64,000 bases of DNA from Symsagittifera roscoffensis (taxonomy: Eukaryota; Xenacoelomorpha; Acoela; Convolutidae). The notes below the pieces were generated by a model. The model saw only the letters and a program-made list of their open reading frames with translations, did no database searches and was not told the DNA's origin. The stretch covers positions 18,913,872 through 18,977,871 of the forward strand of contig NC_087068.1 in the NCBI RefSeq assembly GCF_963678635.1. Direction: 5' to 3'. A program made the position numbers and the translations under genes. Shown here one piece after another: positions 13,501 to 25,500 of the stretch (position 1 is the stretch's first letter; every line of letters begins with the position of its first letter).

Positions 13501-16500
13501 AAGTCTATAATAGAGCGATGAGTTTTATTCAAGCCGCGAAAAGATTTTTTTTTAATTCAGTGAAAATTATTGTTTTTTTGAGTTTCTTCTAGCGGCTTTC
13601 TTGTAGTTTTCTTTTTTGAGGAATTTCTTTTTAAATTTTTATATTCTTTTTTGTAGCAGAGAAAGTTAAATTAAAAATACTATAAAAAGTTTTTAATATA
13701 ATTTTTTTTCATTTTGTGGTGGGAAGTTTCCCTGCTACATGCTCAGCAATCGACTGTCTTTGTTTTCAATTATATTTTTGGATTTTACGATTTTGATTTA
13801 TAGTGCACATGGATCAGATCAAATTGTGCGCTGTAATAAATAGGTGGCAATTTTTTCTTTTCACGGCGAGTTTTTTTCAAGCCGTGAAAAGATTTTGTTT
13901 AATCCAATGAAAATTATTATTTTTTAAAGTTTCTTCTAGTGGCTTTTTTGTAGTTTTTTATGCGGAATTTTGTTTTAGAATTTTGTATTCATTTTTTAGC
14001 AGAGAAGTTCCGACCACCAAATTCAAAAAAATTATAAAAGTTTCTTTTTATATTTATATTTTTTAATTTTGGTGTCAGAACTTTATCCTCTGCATGCCCA
14101 GCAACCAACAGTTTTTGTTTTCTTTTGTTTGTAATTTTTAAGATCTTGATTTATAGAGCACATGGATCTGGCTTAATTGTCTACAAAGCGTATAATACGC
14201 ACATGTAAGAGCTCTATTGATTTATTCAAACTATTGAGCTTATTTTTTCGCATTTGAATGATAACAGAATTCTACAAATTTTTCGGTTTAGTTGCTTTTT
14301 GTTGTTAAAATTAGCGTGAATGGCTGTCTATAGGGCTATAAATTTTCACAAAAATACCGCAAATTTTACTCGGCTAATTTTAATTATTTATCCTTTAAGA
14401 TTTTATCAGCCTACATATTTCTTGATGAAACATTTCTTGAGCCAACGTATTATAATGCTTACAGGGTTTATAAATGAATTGTTTCCCCAAATAATGAATG
14501 AATGAATTTGTTCGCTAATTTTGTTTGAAGTTTCTCCCATGGAAATTAGTCAGAATTACAAATGAAGTTAACTGGCTTAAATATCACTTGTTTTTTTTGT
14601 CTAAATATTGCGGGGTAAGATCTAAGACATGGATTTTCGTTGTTTTCGGGAGATGAAAACAACAAATTATGATCGATAAAACTTTGGTTTGAAAAAAGAT
14701 CCTATGCTCAAATGCCTCAATGTTCACTATCAAGATGTTTGTATTGTTTCGTACGGATTATCACGTTTTTTTGATCGGCTCATTAATCGGCTAATTTTAA
14801 TTATTTATCCTTTAAGATTTTATCAGCTTACATGTTTCTTGATGAAACATTTCTTGAGCCGACCTATTATAATGCTTACAGGGTTTATAAATGAATTGTT
14901 TCCCCAAATAAGGAATGAATGATTTTTTTTCGCTAATTTGTTTGAAGCTTCTCCCATGGAAATTAGTCAGAATTACAAATGAAGTTAACTGGCTTAAATA
15001 TCACTTGTTTTTTTTTGTCTAAATATGGCGCGGTAAGATCTAAGGCATGGATTTTTGTTGTTTTCAGAAGATGAAAACAACAAATTATGATCGAGAAAAT
15101 TTTGGCTTGAAATAAGATGTTATGCACAAATGCCTCACTGTTTACTATCTAAATGTTTGTATTTTTCGTACGGAATATCACGTCTTTTTAATCTGCTAAT
15201 TTTAATTATTTATCCTTTAAGATTTTATCAGCTTACGTGTTTCTTGATGAAACATTTCTTGAGCCGACCTATTATAATGCTTACAGGGTTTATAAATGAA
15301 TTGTTTCCCCAAATAAGGAATGAATGATTTTTTTTCGCTAATTTGTTTGAAGCTTCTCCCATGGAAATTAGTCAGAATTACAAATGAAGTTAACTGGCTT
15401 AAATATCACTTGTTTTTTTTTGTCTAAATATGGCGCGGTAAGATCTAAGGCATGGTTTTTTGTTGTTTTCAGAAGATGAAAACAACAAATTATGATCGAT
15501 AAAACTTTGGTTTGAAAAAAGATCTTATGCTCAAATGCCTCAATGTTCACTATCAAGATGTTTGTATTATTTCGTACGGATTATCACGTCATTTTAATCG
15601 GCTAATTAATCGGCTAACTTTAATTATTTATCCTTTAAGATTTTATCAGCTTACGTGTTTCTTGATGAAACATTTCTTGAGCCAACGTATTATAATGCTT
15701 ACAGGGTTTATAAATGAATTGTTTCCCCAAATGATGAATGAATGATTTTTTCACTAATTTTTTTTGAAGCTTCTCCAATGGAAATTAGTCAGAATTAAAA
15801 ATGAACCTTACTGGCTTAAATATCACCAAATTATGATCGAGAAAATGTTGGTTTGAAATAAGATCTTATGCACAACTGCCTCACTGTTTACTATCTAAAT
15901 GTTTGTATTATTTCGAACGGATTATCACGTCTTTTTAATCGGCTAATTTTAATTATTTATCCTTTGAGATTTTATCAGCTTACGTGTTTCTTGATGAAAC
16001 ATTTCTTGAGCCAACCTAATATAATGCTTACTGGGTTTATAAACGAATTGTTTCCCCAAATGATGAATGAATGATTTTTTTAACTGACCTAATTTAACTG
16101 AAGTTAACTGGCCTAAATATCACCAAATTATGATCGAGAAAGTTTTTCACTATCAAGATGTCTGTATTGTCTCGTACGGAATATCATGTCTGTTTAAAGA
16201 TCCATGTTCATTTTTCCGTCCGACAAATTGAAATTAAAAACAAGTAGCACAGAATGTTTCGACCATAGGTGTGATAAAGGAGATCAACGAAAAACTAGAG
16301 AATAGGCTTATTCGACAGTCATAGTAAAATAAGCAAAGTGAAAATCAATTTTTGCCGAAAATTGAAAAGCAAAACGAAAAAAAAATGCAGTTTTTTGAAT
16401 TTTTGATTCCAAAAAGGCGCTAAAATACTCAAAAAAAAATTAACGTTACTCGGGTAGATCTAACTTTCTAATTTTCAAATAAAGCTATTGGCCATTGAAA

Positions 16501-19500
16501 GCTTTTAACTCATTAGAATAAGCTATTGTACGCCTGCTAGCTTGCATTATTTGCTCGAATTAAGACAAGAAACCGAAAATTTCAAACCAATTTTCCTCGA
16601 CACTGGAAAAAAAAATTTGCAACTTTTCAATGTCATTCAAATAGCGACTGAAAGGGCTTTAATATTATCACTCAACTCTCCGATGATTGTAAAAGGAAAG
16701 AAACTAAAACACACCCGATTACAAAGTTCCTTCCCATTTTCAATGGTGGGAACAATTTGACCCACTTGGCAATCTCGGCTATGTAATTTATAACAAGTAA
16801 CCTCATTCGATGATTTACTATACACCAGTAGTAAACTGCTTTGTACATCCCTTTTTAAAAAAGATTGAGAAAAAGTACGAAAATATGTCCTCATATTCAT
16901 TTCAAGCAAAATTTACAGACTGGTCATCTAAAGCTATATAGTATTTATCGAATGGTTATTTCGTCTAATATCAAAATTTTAGCGAACAAATTTTCTACAA
17001 AGTCAAGAAAACACCTTCAGTCCGTACTGAACTACCACAATAGTTTGCTGATTTACACACATGCCGTTATCATGTGTATTCAACTGTCAAGTGCCAGGCT
17101 CAATTTCAGTTTATTTTTAATGGCTTCTTTGTTGAATCTCTTACTTTCATTGGTTGTATCGCCATAACATGCCTGTGCTGAAAATGAAACACCTCTATGA
17201 CAAGTTCATTTCATCAGTCCGAAACTAGACGACTTGTTCAAAACAATTGAAACCGAAACTACAGCCGCAGTGTTCCAATTTGAAACATAAAACCAGACTT
17301 CTCGTATCAGGGCGAAGCCCAGAATGTTCCGACTGCTCTTAAATCTTTCTAAATTTTTTCCTTTGATTTGTTGCTTTTTTCTGAAGTCGAAACAATAGTG
17401 TTATAGCTCAATTTTTAAGTTATTTTCGATTTCGACGGAGCATCGACGTTTAAGTGCAGCCGGGACATTCAGGGCTTCGTCTTGATACAACTAGTCTTGT
17501 TCTCTAGATATGAGTATAGTTTTTAATCATTCCTTCTAACAAAAAAATTGATACAAAGTTTTAAAAAATCACAAAGTGATCACTCTTTTTGTTCAAACGC
17601 ATGGGTTTTATTACACACGTTTACAAATGTACTACAGACAATTGAAGGCACTTTTGAATAAAATCCTAATTTTCACGTTGGTAACTGGATATTGCTCAAA
17701 TCATTTGTTTCGTTATTTTGTGCTGAGTTTTGTCTGAGTCAATTTTATTTCAAGTTTAAATGATCACTGTTTATCGGCTAACTGGCCGATTTTTGTAATC
17801 TCACTTGCCAGAGCAAGCGAACTTGTAATCTACTACTACACATTTTTCCCGAAAACAACTTTTCTTTCGAATCTGTAAGAAGATGGATATGCTTTATGAT
17901 GGAACATCAACAATTTCCCAGACCAGTTCCACTTAATTTTGGAGTAAAGCGTGTAATTTGAATGTCGGCAGGACATTTTCTGATTTATTGAAAGAATTTT
18001 TTTTGTGGCAAAATTGAATTGTCGGACTTTCGTTTGTCGGCATTATTTTATCGGATAAATATCTGTGGCTCGGAATTTCTTCTGACGTTATCTTTTTTTG
18101 AATGTACTTCAGTGGTTCTGTAATTTAATTGATTAAGGAGTTCATGAGCGGAGTAGGGTAAAAGGGTGGGGCGTCTTAGAATTTTTAAACCAAGTCATTT
18201 AAAACAACAATGGCAACAATATCTTTTAATTTTTATGGCAACAGTATCTGTTCATTATTTCTTTGTTTTCGGCTCAACGGGAATCCACAAGTACTGTCGA
18301 TAAAGTTTGCACGAACGTTTAACAGCAACGAACGTTTAACCAAGTACTGTCGATTAAATTGTCTCTAGCTAAGTGATACCGAATGCTTATTTAACGCTCG
18401 TGGTTGCGTTTCTCGACTGTTTTTTTCTTGAAATTGTACACTAGTTGAGAGAAATTCATGAACATTTTGTAGTTGTGTTCTTTCAACTTTTTTTTTTCTG
18501 AAAACATTTTTTCAAACTTGCGATTTGCAAGTGTAATGTGCTCGGTTACTAGACATTTTTTCCCGTGAATAACCTTGTTCACAGCACTCATTTCATCTTA
18601 CTTCAACTACTATAATTTGAGTAGTAATTAGCTAAAAACCGTTTCCGGTTGTAATTATTATTTTTTAAGACCATTTATCTACGGGGGAAAGGACCAACAC
18701 AAGAGCTGTACAGCTCATCACGGCGAACCGCTGTTGTGCCCCTGTTTAAGAACTACATGCAATTTTTTTGGTTATTTTTCTAGGCTGGGTAATGTTGCTT
18801 CACCCTCAAGCAACGAGCACGGATCATGGTGGGCCTCGAACATCCGACCTTTCGATTGAGAGGCGGAGACGTAACCACTTCACCACCGCTCCCCGCAAAG
18901 GGTTTTCAAAGGGTTTTCATTGCCTTACTTTCTAGAGCATGAGTTTTCTTTCAATTTAAACAGTTATTCAATTTAAATGAATTTTCAGTAATCTGTGATT
19001 TTACCAAGTCTGATTTCGGGTTTTTTTTTTAATTTCGGGTTTTCATTTATTTTTCGTTTCAGTTTAGGTTGTATCGGCTCAGTCAATTTATATCGGATAA
19101 TTTTGAGGACAAATATATTCGAATGGGATTATTTGTCTCAGGTTGGATGGGTCGTAAAAGTTTTTAAAACTTCGTGAAATTTTTTTATGACAACAGTTGT
19201 TGTCGGCTTAAACAGGTTCCGACCTAAAATTTGTTGCCGCTCGGTAATTGATTTTCAACTCTTTTTTAGGCGGTTTTTGAACTTTTTTCTATACAACCAT
19301 GAAGTTTTAAAAGCTGTATCTTTCAAGTTATTTTTTCAAGTAATTTTTTCGACTTCATTTTCAGAGTTTTTGCATCTCAAGTATTGCGAAGCTCGGCTTC
19401 GCCTCTGTGTAATTTGTTTTCCCGTCTCATTTTCTACTCGCTAGCTTCCAATGCTACGCTTGCGTTGTATCGCAAGTGTTGCGAACCTCCGCTTCCGTTC

Positions 19501-22500
19501 TGTGCTAGTGGTTGGCTCTGTTTTCGATATGGTAAAAGATTTGCAGTTTTACCCCACACACATCCTAAGTGAATAACAAAGATTGAAGTATTTTTTAAAA
19601 TTGCATCTTCAAAATACTATCCGTGAAACTTTTGAGTTCATTATATATTTTTTTAACGGTTCATCAGATCTGCTTTTAATCGGTCGTTTGTTGGATGCTT
19701 GAGCTTACAACGTTTTCCTCGAAAATGGAGATAACGAGTGCCCAAAGGTTTGTTTTCTGTTTTATGTTCTGTTGAGTAGCTTGCTGAGAAGTTGATATTG
19801 ACTTAGCTGCTGCTTCCATTTAAGTGTCTGCCATTTTGTCGGATATTCTTTGAGGATATTATCTTTTATACAGAATTCAATATATTTAGTAATAAGTTCA
19901 ATTGTTTTGCTAAACTGCCGTTTAATTGAAAATTCTCTCCAAGTTATGTTTAGTCAAAATGATATATTCAGCATCTATTAACATGTCAATTAGACCACGA
20001 ATCTTGAATCAATTTCATTTGGAATGATTTCTTTCGAGATTAATTTGCCGCTTGCGTGTTAATGGAACGAAATAATTCGCTCAATTATGATCCCCATTGC
20101 AAAGTTTCTAACCATCATAACTTCACAAAATCTGATTGTTTAAGAAATGTCTATTAAATTTTTAGCTCAGGTCTTCAGTATTGGTACCTTCAACTTGGTA
20201 TAAGTAAATTCGGCTCTTTTTTTTCCGTGTCCACATACCATTTTTCGTGCATAAACATCTTTTTTACGGAGTAACCTTTGATTTTACGAAGTTGTGTACT
20301 GGTTACAATGCGTTTGTAATTGCTTAAAAGTGTATGTAACGGCATGTTCCCGAGTAGATTTATTTGGTCATTTTTTCTGGTTCCCAAGCTTATCACCCCG
20401 TGTTTTGTAACCACCTTTTTCTTAACCCCCTCTCATATAACCCCGAAATCAGATAACCCCACTACAATTTAACCCCTTTTTAAAACCAATTGTTAGAATC
20501 AAAGTGAAATTTACTTGAAAAGGATTCGGAACCATATCGTCGGTAAACATCAAAGCTTTAATTGCGAAAAATTTTGCGAACCAAAATGAGTAAGCATGCA
20601 CGCTGCTAAATGCGTTTTAGATTTGAACAGAAATGACCTTGCCGATAGTCTAGACTTTGATATGAACTTGAAAACGAATCCGACCGACATGATTCAAAAT
20701 GGTGCATATACAAAACAGTACCATACAAAAGAGTCCGAAACATCAAAAAAGGGTTCTAAAAACAGTCCCATACAAAACAGTCCAAAACCATTTGAATTTC
20801 TTGACCTTGATGTTTTGGCGCCGACAGAATTGATCTAATGCTTTGAAAACTCAAACATTGGCTTAACTAAAAATCAAAGAGCCAAAGTTGGAAGAATAAT
20901 TCGGATGACAACCAAAGGCCTCATGGTCCTAATCCTTTTTCAATCCGAGCTCCGCAATTTTTCTCATAAAACTTTGTGAAAGATGGAAGAAACATCCCGA
21001 CAGCTTGGTCTCGGGAAAATTTTTCTGAAACGCTTGAATAGCGGCCTGCTCAAAATCCAGTAAATTTTTTTCAGGTCTACTATCAGGGGCTAGTACTTTT
21101 AGGGCTTCTAAAAAACGGTGTTAAGTTTTTACTGTTTTATTTGGCAGGAACGCATATATGCAAGCAGGGGCTATTCCTGAAAGTTTAACGTGTATGGAGT
21201 AAAGTTGACAGAACATTTTCGGGGTGACTTAAAAAGTTCCATCAGCCAACCAAAAGTTGGATGTTTCAAGCACACGTAGCATTTCAGGGTCGCCGGATAA
21301 AATAATCCTCTCGTGATCATTTTGCCAACCGTCAAATCTTATAAACTTTTTGAAACGTTCGGGTATTTCGAAACTTCTGGTTGCTGGGGAGACTGGTAAG
21401 ACTTCTTCTCGTTGCTTGCGTGCTCGTTGTGCGGTACGAACTAAATCTTCTTTGGATGGTAGGGCTAGTTGAGTGGCAATGTTGTCTGTAATGGGCTGAA
21501 TGGCGGTTGCGACTGCGACGGTTGGGGTGTTACTATCGCTTAGATCCTTGATGTTTTTCAAAACTAGTCGAGCATCAGGTTTGCCCGTGGAAATATCTTG
21601 ATTATGTTGACCCCTCGTTTCAATAAAATTTTCTCCATCCGTAATTGCTGTTGCGCGGCATTTATGGGTTTGGTACTTTGAGCAGTTCCAATTTGTTGTT
21701 GTCTTGTTTTTGCGTTTCAGGAAATACTCGTGGCCTGATACCACTAGCATTTTTTTGTCTTTCGAAGATAAAGTAAAATGGAATGACGCTTCAAACATTA
21801 TATCTGACTTGATAGAGTGGTATAACAATGGTTAAAGAAATAGGCAGTATGATTTTTTATAAAATTCACAAACGTCTTTTATTGCCTTCAATTAGCACCA
21901 TGTAAGTTATCTCTGTTTTAAACGCGTGAGTGAGGGATTATTTCTCTAACTAATCGAAATGCAATTATTTTTGAGATGCTAGAGGCATCAAGTGAATTAA
22001 AACTAGCTTTTCAGGCCTCAATTAGTAAGCTTAATTGGACTACTCCTGTACTTATAAAAAGGACTTAATTTGAAACAAATTATCGTCATTCAAAGGGGGT
22101 TAAATTGTTGCGGGGCAGAACCTAATTGGGTATAACCCCGACCAATCATGTTACGGGGTTATAATTTAGGGGGTGTAAACAGAGGGGGTTAAATATCGTA
22201 GGGTTAAAGAGTGGGACACCATTTTGTCTAAAGTCGGAGCAAAATTCACTATTTTTGTTCCGACTTTCGATACGAAAGTAACGGAATATTTGTGCTCGGG
22301 TTGGGTTTTTTTTTCTTCAGACAAATTTCGACTTTTTAACTAGCCATTTTTGACGGAATTTTTTTTATATCATTCGAAAGCTATTGTTGTCCTGAGCTTA
22401 AATTTGAAAAGATTTTTCACCTGTGATCATATTTCGTAAAGTTATGAGGGTTTAAAGATTGCCATTTTGACCAATTTGGGACAATTAACGTGCAATATAT

Positions 22501-25500
22501 TTCGCGCTATCAACGCGTAAGCGGAGATTTAATCCGTCTTAGAAATCGTTCCAAATTGGTTGAAAGAAGCTTATTTGCTATAATTGATTTGTTGCAAGGA
22601 GCGAAACCTATTGTTTTGTACTTTATATGGCGTGTGGGTGGATGATTTTCATAGAAAAATTTTCAAATTTTAGAAAAAAAATGTTTTTCATTTTATATTT
22701 TTTTCATTTAATTTTTTTGTTGTTTATGTTATTACTGCTCCATAAACGTTAAAAGGCAGTCCTAACTTTCAGGGCTTTGCTCTGATACGAGCAGTCTTGT
22801 TTTATTTGCATCGTTTTGTCAACCGAGCTGACTGCTTAATTGGTAAACCGCTTTATCCTAAGTCTTTGTTGGCTTAGCTACCTTTGACTATATGATTTCG
22901 AAAAAAACTCCTATCCGCAGAACGTGTATGACTAAACTGACAGAAATTTCCGCAGAACGTGTATGACTAAACTGACAGAGATTTTGAAGGTCGTTTGAAT
23001 ATAGAACTTCCAACTGTTAACATGGTTTCGAGCTTAAAATAGCATTTTCGCAGTTTTGCCCTGAGCGGTTCTCAAATTTTGTGAAGTTTTGACCGAAGAT
23101 GCCAAATTTTGTTAACCACTGAAATCCTAATCAAATCGTTCGATAATTGGTTCACTGCTTGTTTTCCGTCGATAATAAAAAAAAATATGTGAGCTTTAAA
23201 TCCAAAGTCCATATACTGACTGTGTTAAAGGAGTGCTAAGTGAAATATGACAGGCAACCAGACATATAGAACTTTATGATCTTTAGGGACTGTTCTCATG
23301 ACCGAAGGTCACTATGTCGAAAATTTCAACAACTCATCATAAGCTAGCTTTAAACTGTCCACAATAGATATATTTTCATGCTTTAATCTCTCATATGTGG
23401 ATTTCTGATTAGCTGAATAGTTTTCTGTCAGTCGATCTTTCTGCAATGTGGGGTTTTTAGAGTTATTTTTATTCTATTTTTCCTCTCTCCCTCGCTGTCT
23501 TTGTTCCCCACCTGCCCTCCTGGTCTGACCACTTCACCCCATCATTTTCCCTGTATTTATGACACTTCTTCGTTTTCTGAATTACACCCCCCCAACACAA
23601 GTCTACTCTCCCCACAACTGTCTACTGTCACTCAAAAGGAGTTCTATAATAAATGCAATGAGCGAAGTGAATTTTCTCAGATTTGTTTTCATGCTGCTTT
23701 TTTCTACCATGTTTTTGTTCATGCCTTATGTGATTTCCTTACTTCAGCCATAGGCTAACATTTTAAAAAATCAAATAATCCAATTAGTAATATTAGAAAA
23801 ACTTATAGCTTCAGGGTTTTATAGATCGCTAAGCCTTTAACTGTAGATCGCTAAGTCTTTAACTAGGGAGCTATCAAAATCAAAATCTGGGGGTTTCATT
23901 AATAGTTAAGCTTAACCGATTTTCTGCGTAGCTGGTACTATGTTTTGCCATATGGATAGCTGTTTTGGCCCACATAAAAAAGCTACAGTTAACGCACGTG
24001 CTCTTTAAATGCGTGGTTCTTAAGGGCTTTTCGGGTTTTCGAAGGCTATTGCAGCTAAAGGGCAACATACCAACAACAAAAGCAAATTACTGGAAAAATG
24101 TTGTCTTTTCAGTGCTATAAACATGAGGCTTCTGCTATCTGGTTTGATTTTTGTATGATGTTTGAGCTCTTGTTTTAAGTTCAGTTTTTGTATATCCTAC
24201 GACCAAAGCGGGTCTCATTTCATTCAACCACAACTGAGAATAACCCTGAAACAGGGTTTGTTTTTCGAACCAATTTCGAATCACTTTTTTCTAAAGCAAA
24301 ACGCCGAAATCTACCTCAACTTTATGAAATTATAATGCAGTTCCTAGGTTTATTGTTTTGCCTTCCAGAGTTTATTAAACAGTGGCTGCTTAGTAACTGC
24401 TTAACTGCTGAAGCGTGCCAAGAGAACCTCTTGGATCTCAATTTTTGACGTCGCCAGCAGATCACAAGGAGTTGTATATTTCACGCTCCGACAATTTCGT
24501 CCTCTGTAGTGCAGTCTTAGATGCATAAGCTTCAAATCAGGGGTAAATTCCAAGTGAACTTTAACTCGTTTTACGGTCAAGGGAGTTCCCCTTTTGACCA
24601 ATAACCCCTCGGGAAAGGATTTCATTACAAACATAAGCATCAAATAAAATGAAAGGATTTCTAATCCGCTCTACAAGAAAATATTATTGGAATGTTTCTC
24701 CAAGGTCTGGCTCCTCTGATCAATAAGCGACCACCAGTTTTAAGAGTATCCAAATATTAGGGGTAACTAGATTAGACAGCACTGTTTTACTTTCTTCAGT
24801 AGTAAATCAACTTGCGATCTAGCTGCCTTTTTTGCTGACGCACGAAAGAACTATATTACCGGTGCGAAGAACTATATTACAGTGCAAACATCCGATAGTG
24901 CAAAGATCCCATTTTTGACGAAAGATCACAACGAAAGATCACATAGCTCTAACTCTCGAAAATCAGTAAGTAGGTACGATAATAAAGTGGCCTAGATTCG
25001 AGGCTCATACTTATTAGTGTTTGTTGCTTAAAGAAAAAACAGCATGCACAGCCTTAAAAATGCATAGTCTTAACCGGTAGGGCGACAATTCGTAACAGGT
25101 GACAATTCTTAACAAGCGACAATTCTTAACAGGCGACAATTTGTAAAAAGGCATTGGCAAGTAGAATACTCCTGCTCCGCTGTGCTTACTTCCGGCATGA
25201 GGAGAAACTGCGCGTGAATCAGTTCCCCGCTTGTTACCAGTGGTTCTGCGTGTACAGAGCAGAACAGCTCGCATGTTGGTATTTACCTCTTTGGCTACGG
25301 AATTAACTTTTTTTGTAATACCGATCTAGTTTTCTGGTTTTCGCTTTTCTACACTATCGAATATCTGCACGTCATCTCTCAATGTCAGTGTTCATCTGCT
25401 GGAACGACTTAAAGGGCAAATACATGTACATCAGACTGTTATTTAATAAGTGATAGTGAGACGCCTTTAATCGAATTAGTGAAAGAAAAAGAGGAATACC

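Noticed and set aside
14320-16074. Series of similar 61-77 codon ORFs
   Set aside because: They are the same frame repeated by the 410-bp tandem array, with no protein-like features; listed as a repeat instead.
14371-16195. CRISPR-like array
   Set aside because: The units are ~410 bp with no short repeat/spacer alternation, and the genome is eukaryotic.
22256-22802. Ordinary TIR-bearing MITE
   Set aside because: The inverted repeats are asymmetric: the 3' copy lies inside a hairpin-tail extension of ~35 bases, and no target duplication is evident.
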